In this document: positions 25,345-34,030 of the stretch, piece after piece
Position numbering within the stretch: position 1 is the first letter of the stretch
Layout: each line of letters begins with the position of its first letter
Assembly (NCBI GenBank): GCA_945957605.1
Contig: CAMFLR010000003.1
Coordinates: forward strand, 496,001-560,000
Source of the DNA: an uncultured Isosphaeraceae bacterium
Lineage (GTDB): Bacteria > Planctomycetota > Planctomycetia > Isosphaerales > Isosphaeraceae
DNA length: 64,000 nucleotides
Direction of reading: 5' to 3'
Notes under the pieces: model-generated
Told to the model about the DNA's origin: nothing
Databases searched by the model: none
The model's input: the letters and a program-made list of their open reading frames with translations, nothing else
Program-made: the position numbers and the translations under genes

Positions 25345-26682
25345 CTACTTGCCGATACAGAATCGGCGGAAGATTTGGTCGAGAATGTCTTCTGTCACTA
25401 CAGCACCAACGATTTTACCGAGATCGTCGATCACTAGCCTTAGTTCCGCAGCGATGAGTTCTTCGCCGTGGAATCCTGCAGCGACGGCGCGAGCCTGACT
25501 GAGCGATTCGGCCGCGCGTTCTAGGCTTTCGCGCCAGTGCGAGCCAACTTGAGATGCTTCGTGATGTGCGGAGAGATCGCGCAGTGCTGCCGCAATTGCC
25601 GATTGTAACGTTGCGATTCCGTCGCCAGTGGCCGCGCTGGTGAGAAGGGCGTTTGTTGGCAGATCGTTGCTCGAAAGATCGGCTTTTGTGATCACCAATT
25701 GGTGAGCTGATAAATCAAGAAATGAAAATGCTGGCAACTCATCGCGTGGAACGCACAGGATGACCAGGTCAGCGTCTATGAGTTGGGCAGCGCGTTTATC
25801 CTGCGCGGCCGATTCTATCGCATCGCGCGCGATTTCTTCGCCGGCAGTATCGATGAGCGTGAGCGGGACGTTGTCGAATTCGCACGCGGCTGTGAGGTAA
25901 TCGCGCGTGGTGCCGGCGACCGGGGAAACGATCGCGTGTTCGTGGTTGAGCAATGCGTTGAACAGTCGCGATTTGCCGGCGTTTGGCTTGCCGATTAAGA
26001 CGACTCGTGCACGAGCGTCGGCCTGGTCGCGCCCGCGGTGTGTATTCAGAATTCCATTCAGTGTGTGAATCGCTTCGTCGAGGTCGTCGACAAGGCCCTG
26101 ACGGAAAATCGGGGAAACGTCGGGCTCTTCGACGAAGTCGAGGTTGGCTTCGAGTTCGACGAGGCGATCGAGCAGGCGATCACGAAGAGATTTGAGCGGA
26201 CCGGCGACACCGCCGGCGAGTTGTTCGAGCGCGGATTGTAGTTTGCGCGGGGAGCGAGCTTCGATGACCTTGAGAACGGCTTCGCTTTGTGAGAGGTCGA
26301 TGCGCCCTGATAAGAATGCGCGCAACGTGAACTCGCCCGGCTCGGCCAGGCGTGCACCGCTCGCGAGATAGTGTGCCAGGAGGTGATTCACGAGCGGCGG
26401 TGAGCCGATCGTGTGTACCTCGGCGACTGGTTGGCCGGTGTAGCTCTGCGGACCTGGCCAAAGGACGAGCTTGGCGGGCAGTTGCAGAGTCGGTGAGGTC
26501 AAATGGATTTGGCCCGCATAAACGCATGGTCGCGCGGGCAAGCCCAAATGTGCACCCGACTCGTCGCGAAAATCGCCAAGGGAAATCGCCAGTGCCTCGG
26601 GCCCCGACAGCCGGATGATGGCGCGAGGGGCAGGGCCGGGGCGGCTGGCGATGGCGGCGATGGTTTCGGACGAGTCGAGCAC
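25345..26682 (-). CDS. mnmE: tRNA-5-carboxymethylaminomethyl-2-thiouridine GTPase
   Basis: With MnmG modifies the wobble uridine of several tRNAs. 445 residues. N-terminal formyl-THF-binding region (TIAAIASRPGPAPRAIIRLSG marks residues 7-27; GQPVAEVHTIGS, GEFTLRAFLSGRIDLSQSE), central helical domain, G domain with G1 GKPNAGKS, G2 TTRD, G3 DTAGE, G4 TKAD, and the C-terminal FCIGK with the catalytic Cys. The start is GTG 26682, 12 bases after the yidC stop, so translation is probably coupled. The yidC-mnmE order is widely conserved near rnpA and rpmH, which are not present here. Confidence 0.95.
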   Translation of the reverse strand: MLDSSETIAAIASRPGPAPRAIIRLSGPEALAISLGDFRDESGAHLGLPARPCVYAGQIHLTSPTLQLPAKLVLWPGPQSYTGQPVAEVHTIGSPPLVNHLLAHYLASGARLAEPGEFTLRAFLSGRIDLSQSEAVLKVIEARSPRKLQSALEQLAGGVAGPLKSLRDRLLDRLVELEANLDFVEEPDVSPIFRQGLVDDLDEAIHTLNGILNTHRGRDQADARARVVLIGKPNAGKSRLFNALLNHEHAIVSPVAGTTRDYLTAACEFDNVPLTLIDTAGEEIARDAIESAAQDKRAAQLIDADLVILCVPRDELPAFSFLDLSAHQLVITKADLSSNDLPTNALLTSAATGDGIATLQSAIAAALRDLSAHHEASQVGSHWRESLERAAESLSQARAVAAGFHGEELIAAELRLVIDDLGKIVGAVVTEDILDQIFRRFCIGK

Positions 26683-26694
26683 GTTGAGAACCGA

Positions 26695-28869
26695 TTAACG
26701 GCGCTTGCCGGGACGCGGACGATTCCGGTTGCGGTCGGGCGGCGGATTGTTGCGATCGTTCCGACCGTTGCCGTTCGCTTCATTGTTGCGGATCGTCCGC
26801 TCGTTGTTCGCCTGCTCCATCAACTCTTCGAGCTTGCGGGCAAACCAACCACCGGGACGCGGGTTATCGGGTGTCGACACCGGCTTGCCCTGCTCGTTGA
26901 AGACCTCAACAGCCGGAGCCGGTGCTGCCTTGGTGATCTTGGGCAGAAGCAATCGCTCGCTCACCTGCCAGAGGCTGCTCGTGATGAAGTAAATACCGAG
27001 GCCCGAGGGGACGCGGTAGAACATGAAGGCCATGAAGATCATCATGTACTTCATCATCGATTGCTGAGCCTTGGCTTCCTCAGTCACCGCGGGCGGCGAG
27101 AAGAGCTTGGTTTGCACCAGCATCAGGCTGACGACCAGCAACGGCAGCAAGTTGAAGTACTTGCCGATGAAGGGAATCTCGGTCGGGAACGGGAACAGCA
27201 TGTCGGGCGCGGCGAGGTTCTTGATGTACAGGAACTGCGAGTGCCGGAGCGCGACGCTATTGTTCAGCGCTTGCCAGAGGCCGACGAAAATCGGCATCTG
27301 AATCAACGCGGGCAAGCAACCGGCGGCGGGGTTGAAACCGTGCTGCTTGTAGAGCGCGAAGGTTTCCTTCGTTTGCCGTTCCTTGTCGTCCTTGTACTTT
27401 TCCTTGATCTCAGCAAGATACGGTGCCAGGTCTTGCATTTTCTTCGAGATCATTGCCTGCTTGCGGCCGACCGGGAACATGATGAGCCGGACGGTCATGG
27501 TCAGCAGGATGATCGCGATGCCGTAGTTGCCGTTCTGGAACCCGAAGACACGGGCGACTGCTCGCGTCAGTCCGTAGATGTATTGAAGTCCCGGCGCGAT
27601 GATGCTTTGGGCGAGCGTCGATGCAAACGGAATGCTAAACCACTGCGGCTTACGATAGGCAACCAGGTCGGTCGCTTCGTATGGCGTAAGTGCTTCGGTC
27701 GTCTTCGGGCCGGCGAAGACGCGATAGGAATGCGTAATCGGGTGGTTGGGGCCGGGGGTGAACGGAATCGAAGAAAGCTCGATACCGACGTCCGACTTCG
27801 CCGTGTTCTTCTCGTCCTTCTTGGCGACAAACGCCAGCGCTTCGCGATCCCAGCGGGTGGTCGGCGTGGGCGTCGGGTTCGGCGAGAGGAAGACGGCGAA
27901 GTACTGGTTTTCGACGCCAGCGAATTTGATCGGCAAGCGCTGGAGGCGTTCGGGATTTGCTTCGTTCTTGACGATGTCAGACGCGGGGCGAGTCACCACT
28001 TCGAGCGACTTGCCGTTCACCTGGCCGAAAAAGACGTCCCGGAAATTTGAGGTGAACGCTTCGCCTTCGATCGGAACACCATGCGGTCCGAAGAGGCGGT
28101 AGGCAATGCTCGCATCCTTCGCGGAATCGAACGTCAGATCGAACTCGAAGCCGTCTTCACCCTTCCAGACGCGGAAGGTCTTCGTCACAGTCACGGCAGG
28201 GTCGCCGGCGACAGTCCGGAAGACGATTTGCTGGCCTTCGACCTGTCCTTTACCGTCAGTCGAGTTCTTGGTGATCGACTTCACAGTCGGTCCGCCGGGC
28301 GTTTCACGGACGACTTCCCAGCGCACAACGTCGAGCGGCTCTTCGCCGTTCGGGAAGGCGCCGGCGCCTTCGACCGTGGGGCGGCCGTTGGGCTGAACCG
28401 TCATGCTGAACGACACGGGCGCACGCGAGGTGACGTCGTCGGTGATGAGCTGCAGGCGGATTTTGCGGTCGGGGATGCCGTCGTTGGTTTCGCCGTCAAA
28501 TCGCGCGGCCAGCAATTGGCGAACGCCGGCGCCGATCTGATCGAAACGGAGTTCGAGACGGTACTGCGATGGGTCGGGGTTATCCGAAGCGCCCAGGATC
28601 AGCTCGGAGGACTTAACTGTCTCGGCTTCTTTGCGATCCACACGGGGCGCGGCGGGAGCGGCTTTGGCCTCGGCCGGTTGGGCTGGGTTTGCGTTGGCGA
28701 CATCGCCAGGTTGCGGCTGGCCCGGCGCGGCGGGAGCGTTCGCTGCGGGCTCGGCGGGTGCGGGAGCTGGCTCGGGCTCGAACCCAAGCTTTTTCATCAG
28801 ATAGCTCGTCCCCATCATCATGACGATGGAGAGGACGAAGAACAAAGCCAACCGCTTCGGACTGCTCAT
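26695..28869 (-). CDS. yidC: Membrane protein insertase YidC
   Basis: Inserts and folds inner-membrane proteins with or without SecYEG. 724 residues, the long Gram-negative type. An N-terminal TM (LALFFVLSIVMMMGTSYLM marks residues 7-25) is followed by a Pro/Ala-rich linker and a large periplasmic P1 domain (residues about 95-440), then five C-terminal TM segments (QSIIAPGLQYIYG, YGIAIILLTMTVRLIMFPVG, GCLPALIQMPIFVGLWQAL, FNLLPLLVVSLML, FMAFMFYRVPSGLGIYF). The cytosolic tail is basic and Asn-rich (NRNRPRPGKRR), suited to ribosome contact. Upstream of ATG 28869 are 240 non-coding bases rather than rnpA/rpmH. Confidence 0.95.
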   Translation of the reverse strand: MSSPKRLALFFVLSIVMMMGTSYLMKKLGFEPEPAPAPAEPAANAPAAPGQPQPGDVANANPAQPAEAKAAPAAPRVDRKEAETVKSSELILGASDNPDPSQYRLELRFDQIGAGVRQLLAARFDGETNDGIPDRKIRLQLITDDVTSRAPVSFSMTVQPNGRPTVEGAGAFPNGEEPLDVVRWEVVRETPGGPTVKSITKNSTDGKGQVEGQQIVFRTVAGDPAVTVTKTFRVWKGEDGFEFDLTFDSAKDASIAYRLFGPHGVPIEGEAFTSNFRDVFFGQVNGKSLEVVTRPASDIVKNEANPERLQRLPIKFAGVENQYFAVFLSPNPTPTPTTRWDREALAFVAKKDEKNTAKSDVGIELSSIPFTPGPNHPITHSYRVFAGPKTTEALTPYEATDLVAYRKPQWFSIPFASTLAQSIIAPGLQYIYGLTRAVARVFGFQNGNYGIAIILLTMTVRLIMFPVGRKQAMISKKMQDLAPYLAEIKEKYKDDKERQTKETFALYKQHGFNPAAGCLPALIQMPIFVGLWQALNNSVALRHSQFLYIKNLAAPDMLFPFPTEIPFIGKYFNLLPLLVVSLMLVQTKLFSPPAVTEEAKAQQSMMKYMMIFMAFMFYRVPSGLGIYFITSSLWQVSERLLLPKITKAAPAPAVEVFNEQGKPVSTPDNPRPGGWFARKLEELMEQANNERTIRNNEANGNGRNDRNNPPPDRNRNRPRPGKRR

Positions 28870-29109
28870 CTTGGGGAAAACCTTCGATGCGGGGACGAAC
28901 GGGCGATTCTGCGTCGGTCTTGGTCGGCCCGGTTCGTTGAGAAAGTCTCAGATCAATTCAAGTCACACGTTGGATTTCGTTCGCCGCGCCTGGTTCTTGC
29001 GCGAGTGCCGCGGATTTGAGGAGGGCCGCGGCTACGTCTTGGAAAAGCATCAAATCGCAAAGCGGGTCAAAACTGAGGCCCGTTTGCGATCGATGAGGTG
29101 TTTTGCGGG

Positions 29110-29958
29110 CTATCGGCCCTGGCGGAGCCGGTCGCCGAGGAAGGGTTCGAGCTCGGAGATCGAGTAAATCTTTTTGATCGTCTTTTCGTGGTCGTAAGGC
29201 AGGCGACGATAGGTGATTCGGATCGGACCGGAGGTCTTTTCCTTCGAGAGGGCAGACGTCGTCAACGCCGGGCCTTCAACCGTATCTTCGTAGTTTCCAG
29301 GGCTCGCCTGGTCGTCTTGACCGTCTTCAAGGATGACGTAGCAGGCGCGGGAGTCGCCGTCGCGGGGCTGGCCCACCGAACCGACGTTGATCATCACCTT
29401 GCCTTCGCCCAGCGTGTATTCGTGGTCGATTTCCTCGGGCGAATAGAACTGGTAGCCCTCGGTGAACACGCCTGGGACGTGAGTGTGCCCCTGGAAGCAG
29501 TATTTTTCGACAAGCTGGAACAGGCGTTCCATCTTGCGGTGATTGTAGATGTCTTCGGGGAAGATGTATTCGCTGAGCGGGTTGCGCGGCGAGCCGTGAA
29601 CGAACAGGAACGGCCCAACCTTATGCGTTCGCTGCAGATTGCCCAGGAATTCCCAACGCTTCTCGTTATTGGCGCGATCGTTAGGGCTTTCGAGTTGTTC
29701 GCGGGTCCAGAAGATTGCCCGTTCCGCGCCGATGTTGAAGCCATCGGGATCGAACATCGCCCCCTGGTCGTGGTTACCCAGGAGCGACATCGAGCAGGCG
29801 TCCATCACTAAGTCGATACATTCACGCGGGTTAGGACCATAGCCGATGATATCGCCGAGACAAAAGATTTCGTCGATACCCTGAGCTTTGATATCCGCGA
29901 GGACAACCTCCAAGGCCTCGAGGTTGCCATGAATGTCACTGATCAACGCACGGCGCAC
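29110..29958 (-). CDS. Calcineurin-like metallophosphoesterase (YfcE/DevT-like)
   Basis: A 282-residue cytosolic phosphoesterase. The dimetal-site motifs are in order: [12 protein letters not shown] (DxH), [12 protein letters not shown] (GDxxGYGxxP), SLLGNHD (GNHD), FVHGSP and FQGHTHVP (GHTH), with the closing [13 protein letters not shown], which together mark the DevT/YfcE-like branch. The substrate may be a nucleotide or a protein phosphate; not assignable. The start GTG 29958 is supported by GGAGGT eight bases upstream; an earlier in-frame ATG would add 23 residues with no conservation. It is divergent from tsaB. The C-terminus extends about 60 residues beyond the catalytic core. Confidence 0.88.
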   Translation of the reverse strand: MRRALISDIHGNLEALEVVLADIKAQGIDEIFCLGDIIGYGPNPRECIDLVMDACSMSLLGNHDQGAMFDPDGFNIGAERAIFWTREQLESPNDRANNEKRWEFLGNLQRTHKVGPFLFVHGSPRNPLSEYIFPEDIYNHRKMERLFQLVEKYCFQGHTHVPGVFTEGYQFYSPEEIDHEYTLGEGKVMINVGSVGQPRDGDSRACYVILEDGQDDQASPGNYEDTVEGPALTTSALSKEKTSGPIRITYRRLPYDHEKTIKKIYSISELEPFLGDRLRQGR

Positions 29959-30118
29959 GGGGAGAAACCTCCGAGCCTGACTGAAGCGAGGGCTACTTCG
30001 TGTCTTCCGTTCGTCGACGACATTCATCGATGGACTTACACGATCCTCTTAAACTACCATAATTATACGCAATCGGCGCGGTCAAGTGGGAGAGCCCGGA
30101 AAACGAGTGGGACGATTG

Positions 30119-30844
30119 ATGCAAGTGTCCGTTGAATCACGATTTCGGGCGAGCCTCTCCGGCCTCAATCTTGACCGTCCCGGCCTGCTCGCTCTCGACA
30201 CTTCCACCGACCGTGCAACGGTGGTGCTTTGGAGGTTCGACGGAGCCTGTTTCGAGGCCCCGCCAGGCGTCTCGCGACAGCACGGTCGCGGACTGGTTGG
30301 CGCAGTTCGCGACTTGATTCTGGAGGCCGGTTTGAAGCCGGCAGACCTCGCGGCGATAGGCGTTGGGCTGGGCCCCGGATCGTTCACCGGTCTGAGGATT
30401 GGAATCACCGCCGCCAAAACGTTGGCGTACGCTGTGGGATGCAAGCTCGCTGGGTTCGACAGCCTCGAAGCGATTGCACTCGGTGCGGCGGAAACGGCTG
30501 ATCGCGTGGCAGCGGTTGGAGATGCGCAGCGTGGCGATCTTTTCGTCGCCGATTTCCTGCGCGGCTTGGAATGGACGCGACTTGGGCCGACACGGCTAGA
30601 ACGTGTCGACAGTTGGCCCGCGAGCCTCGAACCGGGAACCTGCGTGATCGGTCCCGACCTCGGTCGCGCGGAGCCGAGCTGGCCTGACGGCATTATCCGA
30701 GTGAACGAGTATCCCAAGGGCGCGAATTTGCTCGCGTTGACTTGCGAGCGCATCGAAGCCGGCGAGTTTCTCGATCCCTGGTTTGTTGAGCCGAGTTACG
30801 TGCGGCGCAGCGCCGCCGAGGAAAAGGCGTGGCCGACCGCATGA
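30119..30844 (+). CDS. tsaB: tRNA threonylcarbamoyladenosine biosynthesis protein TsaB
   Basis: Partner and activator of TsaD in forming t6A37 of tRNAs. 241 residues. ASKHA-fold motifs: GLLALDTSTDRATVVLW, HGRGLVGAVRDLI, the family hallmark GLGPGSFTGLRIGI, KTLAYAVGCKLAGFDSLEAIA, and AVGDAQRGDLFVADF. The C-terminal PSYVRRSAAEE is typical. ATG 30119 is chosen; a GTG at 30086 without a ribosome site is the alternative. The last 16 bases overlap the following methyltransferase gene, suggesting translational coupling. tsaD and tsaE are not in the window. Confidence 0.92.
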   Translation: MQVSVESRFRASLSGLNLDRPGLLALDTSTDRATVVLWRFDGACFEAPPGVSRQHGRGLVGAVRDLILEAGLKPADLAAIGVGLGPGSFTGLRIGITAAKTLAYAVGCKLAGFDSLEAIALGAAETADRVAAVGDAQRGDLFVADFLRGLEWTRLGPTRLERVDSWPASLEPGTCVIGPDLGRAEPSWPDGIIRVNEYPKGANLLALTCERIEAGEFLDPWFVEPSYVRRSAAEEKAWPTA

Positions 30845-31677
30845 GCATCGACACTCAGGATCGCACCAAGGCGACGTATGGCCTGCAGTGGAATCGCTTT
30901 CGAATCCTCCGGCCCGAGGAAGACGTCGCCACGTTTTACACCCGCACCGGTTTTACGGCTGAAGAATTGGCGGGATTAGCCGTTTTCGACGCCGGCTGTG
31001 GGATGGGGCGTTACGTTCGAGTGGCTGCAAGTGCCGGCGCGAATGTCGTTGGATTGGATTTGAGCGAAGCAACCCGCGCCGCACGCGATTTAACGGCCGA
31101 GTTCGGCGAACGTGTGTTGATCACCCGAGGCGATTTGCTGCGTCCGCCTTTGGCGACTGGCACGTTCGACCGGATTTACTCGATCGGCGTGCTCGATCAC
31201 ACGCCCGACCCTCGCGCGGCGTTTTTGAGTGTCGCGCGATTGCTCAAGCCCGGCGGGCGGATTGCGATCTGGATTTATCGCAAGGAACGCCCGCTCCTGG
31301 AGCGAGTGATCAACATCCACCGAGCCATTTCAACGCGACTGCCGCTCTGGGTGTTGTTGCCGCTGTGCCGAATCACTGCGCCAATCGGTGGTATTAAACG
31401 AAGGTTGCTGCACAGCAAAAATTGGCTGGTGTCAAAGATTGGCGTTGCACTAAATGTGATGACAATTGGGGTATCGATGCATCCCGATCCCGAGGTGCGT
31501 GTCTGCGATACGCTTGATTGGTATGCACCCAAGTATATGTCGAGGCATACGCTGGAAGAAGTGCAGGAATGGTTTCGGGCGGCGGGATTGGTTGATGTGG
31601 TGAACTTGGCTGAGAGTGGGAAGTTCTTTCATGAAGGGCAGGGGAATGGGATCAATTTGAGCGGACGGTTGCCGTAG
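30829..31677 (+). CDS. Class I SAM-dependent methyltransferase
   Basis: A 282-residue Rossmann methyltransferase. Motif I is VFDAGCGMGRYVRVAA, motif II VVGLDLSEA, motif III region RGDLLRPPL, and FDRIYSIGVLDHTPDP with LKPGGRIAIWIYRKERP as post-motifs. This GVLHHTPD/KPGGxxxxxxY type is common among polyketide, glycan and lipid methyltransferases; the substrate is unknown. Two starts are possible: GTG 30829 with GAGGA six bases upstream, or ATG 30841, which overlaps the tsaB stop as ATGA. I give the first because of the ribosome site. It seems co-transcribed with tsaB, which may just be accidental clustering. Confidence 0.85.
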   Translation: MADRMSIDTQDRTKATYGLQWNRFRILRPEEDVATFYTRTGFTAEELAGLAVFDAGCGMGRYVRVAASAGANVVGLDLSEATRAARDLTAEFGERVLITRGDLLRPPLATGTFDRIYSIGVLDHTPDPRAAFLSVARLLKPGGRIAIWIYRKERPLLERVINIHRAISTRLPLWVLLPLCRITAPIGGIKRRLLHSKNWLVSKIGVALNVMTIGVSMHPDPEVRVCDTLDWYAPKYMSRHTLEEVQEWFRAAGLVDVVNLAESGKFFHEGQGNGINLSGRLP

Positions 31678-31827
31678 TTAGTCTCGCGCCTGGGTCTTGT
31701 GCTCTCTATTTCCATATTGGATTCTCGCTATCCCGTAGAACGGTTCGCGTTTTCAGTGGAACCGTGTGGTCCGTCCGGGCATGATCGGATCGATGAATTC
31801 AAATAATCTGACTGTGGAGGAATCGTC

Positions 31828-33906
31828 ATGGTTTCCTGCTGTGCGTTTCTATTCTGTATGGCTGTTCCCGCTTTGCTCGACGCCGATGACCAGTCCCCTC
31901 GTATAGAGGTTGGTTCAAGGGTCGTCGCCAAGCTCGATGCTAAAATCGGCACGAAGATTTTCGGCTCCGATGCTGATGACTGGAAGGTTTACCAGGTCAC
32001 GAAGATCGAAGGTTCGCGCGTTAGACTCAGAGCGGGAAAGCTCCGCGGGATCGGGCAAACGAAAGAGTTTCTCTGGGATTTCAAACGGGGAAGTGACGTA
32101 GCAGGCTGGGTTTCGATCGATGATGTCGTGTTACTCGACCGCGCTCCCGCCAACTATGAGGAATTCATCCGTGCTCATCCCAAAGATGCCCGTGCGCACG
32201 TCATACGCGGGCATTACTGGCTGTTCAACTCGAAAATCGATCTCGCGTTTGCCGATTATGCGGCCGCGATTCAGATTGACCCGGATCAAGCCGAAGCTTG
32301 GTTTTTTCGAGGGAATGGATACCGTCACAAAGAAGAATATGATAAGGCGATTTCCGACTATTCAAAGGCGATTAAGCTCAAAGAAAACTATATAGCCGCA
32401 TATGAAAATCGCGGTCTCGCCTTGAATGCAAAGGGCGAGTACCAAAAAGCAGCCGAAGACTTCTCCGAAGCGATCCGGCTCGATCCACAGTCTTCCAATG
32501 CCTTTGAAAACCGCGGAACCGCGTGGTTCAACTTGAAGGAGTTCGACAAGGCGTTCGCGGATTTCGAGGAGTCGATTCGGCTCGACCCCGGCAATCTCAT
32601 GGGCTATGTCAAGCGCGGGGCGATGTGGGAAGTCAGAGATGAGTTGGACAAGGCGGTTGCGGATTATACCGAGGCGATCCGTCTCGATTCCGATCTTTGG
32701 ATTGCGTATTCGGCACGAGGCGATCTTCGATTTCAAAAGCAAAAAAAGTTCACTGAGGCAATCGCCGATTACTCGGAATCAATTCGGTGCAATCCAAATG
32801 CTGCAACGACGTATCTCAACCGCGGCGCCTGCTATTCGATGAAAGGCGAGCTCGATAAAGGGATCGCGGATAACACAGCAGCGATTCGTCTCGACCCCAA
32901 ATTGATGGATGCGTTCCTGAACCGCGGCCGTAATTGGATCGCAAAGAACGAATACGACAAAGCAATTTCTGACTACTCTGAAGTCATTCGGAATCGGCCG
33001 ACGTCCGTCGAAGCTCACTTGCAGCGTGCGAGTTGCTTTGCGGCGAAGGAGGATTTTGAAAAGGCTTTTGCGGATTTTTCTTTCGCGCAGGACCTGAAGC
33101 CCAACAACCCCGACATTTTTCACGTAAGGGGTGATGTATACAAAGAAATGAAAATGTTTGAGAAAGCGATCGCCGAATACTCAGAAGCGCTTCGCCTCAA
33201 TCCCAAATACGCGGCAGTTTACAACAATCGTGGACTTATTTGGCGAGAGAAGAAGGAATGGGATAAAGCGATCGCCGATTTTGACAAGGCGATTCAGCTT
33301 TCGCCGGACGATCCCTTGGCATATCTCAATCGCGGGATCGCGTGGCGACTCAAAGGGAATATCGATAAGTCAATTGAAGATTCATCACAGGCGATTCGCC
33401 TGGATCCTAACTACGCACTCGCCTACACGAGCCGTGCGCTCAGCTACGACATGAAGGGCGAAGTCGATAAGGCGATTGCGGATTGCAATGAGGCAATTCG
33501 AATCAATCCTCGATCTAAATTTGCCTATAATGAGCGAGGAGTCCTGCTGGCGTACAAGAAAGAGACTGTCCGCGCGCTCGCAGATTTCTCGGAAGCGATT
33601 CGAATCGATCCTGAATACCCTGCGCCTTCGATTCACCTCGCGTTCATTTGGGCCACTTGGTCGGACGGAAAGTTCCGCGATGGCAAGCGAGCTGTAGAAA
33701 CTGCCACGAAAGCGTGTGAGCTTACCGATTGGAAGCTGCCTGTTGCCATTGATACGCTCGCCGCGGCATACGCCGAAACAGGTGAGTTCGACAAGGCGGT
33801 CAAGTATCAGAACGAGGCAATCGATTTGTTGAGTTCTAAAGAGGAGAAGGATGAATACCGAACACGCCTCAAACTCTATCAATCAAAGAAGCCTTATCGC
33901 CAATAA
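31828..33906 (+). CDS. Exported protein with 16 tandem TPR repeats
   Basis: A 692-residue protein. Residues 1-20 form a hydrophobic signal-like segment (FLFCMAVPALLDA). Residues 25-105 form a beta-rich SH3-like module (VGSRVVAKLDAKIGTKI, WVSIDDVVLLDRA). From residue 115 to the end there are about sixteen 34-residue TPRs with the consensus YxNRGxxxxxKGExDKAIADYSEAIRLDP, all strongly alike, so this gene arose by repeat duplication. TPR superhelices bind peptides; the partner is unknown. ATG 31828 has GGAGGA six bases upstream. The base composition is less GC-rich than that of neighbouring genes. Two hairpins follow the stop. Confidence 0.85.
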   Translation: MVSCCAFLFCMAVPALLDADDQSPRIEVGSRVVAKLDAKIGTKIFGSDADDWKVYQVTKIEGSRVRLRAGKLRGIGQTKEFLWDFKRGSDVAGWVSIDDVVLLDRAPANYEEFIRAHPKDARAHVIRGHYWLFNSKIDLAFADYAAAIQIDPDQAEAWFFRGNGYRHKEEYDKAISDYSKAIKLKENYIAAYENRGLALNAKGEYQKAAEDFSEAIRLDPQSSNAFENRGTAWFNLKEFDKAFADFEESIRLDPGNLMGYVKRGAMWEVRDELDKAVADYTEAIRLDSDLWIAYSARGDLRFQKQKKFTEAIADYSESIRCNPNAATTYLNRGACYSMKGELDKGIADNTAAIRLDPKLMDAFLNRGRNWIAKNEYDKAISDYSEVIRNRPTSVEAHLQRASCFAAKEDFEKAFADFSFAQDLKPNNPDIFHVRGDVYKEMKMFEKAIAEYSEALRLNPKYAAVYNNRGLIWREKKEWDKAIADFDKAIQLSPDDPLAYLNRGIAWRLKGNIDKSIEDSSQAIRLDPNYALAYTSRALSYDMKGEVDKAIADCNEAIRINPRSKFAYNERGVLLAYKKETVRALADFSEAIRIDPEYPAPSIHLAFIWATWSDGKFRDGKRAVETATKACELTDWKLPVAIDTLAAAYAETGEFDKAVKYQNEAIDLLSSKEEKDEYRTRLKLYQSKKPYRQ

Positions 33907-33964
33907 CGGCGAATCCGTTGCTTTCTGATCGCGACCGAAAGAGCGTCGGAGCGGGAAAAAGAAA

Positions 33965-34020
33965 GGCTCCCACGCAGGAGCATGGGAGCCAGCGGAAAGC
34001 CTTCAGTTGATCATTGAAGG
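33965..34020. terminator. Two tandem hairpins between convergent genes
   Basis: GGCTCCCA (33965-33972) pairs with TGGGAGCC (33983-33990), and CCTTCA (34000-34005) pairs with TGAAGG (34015-34020). They lie between the convergent TPR and serA genes, so each may stop one transcript; the flanking T-runs are weak. Confidence 0.5.
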
Positions 34021-34030
34021 ATTCAAAACA

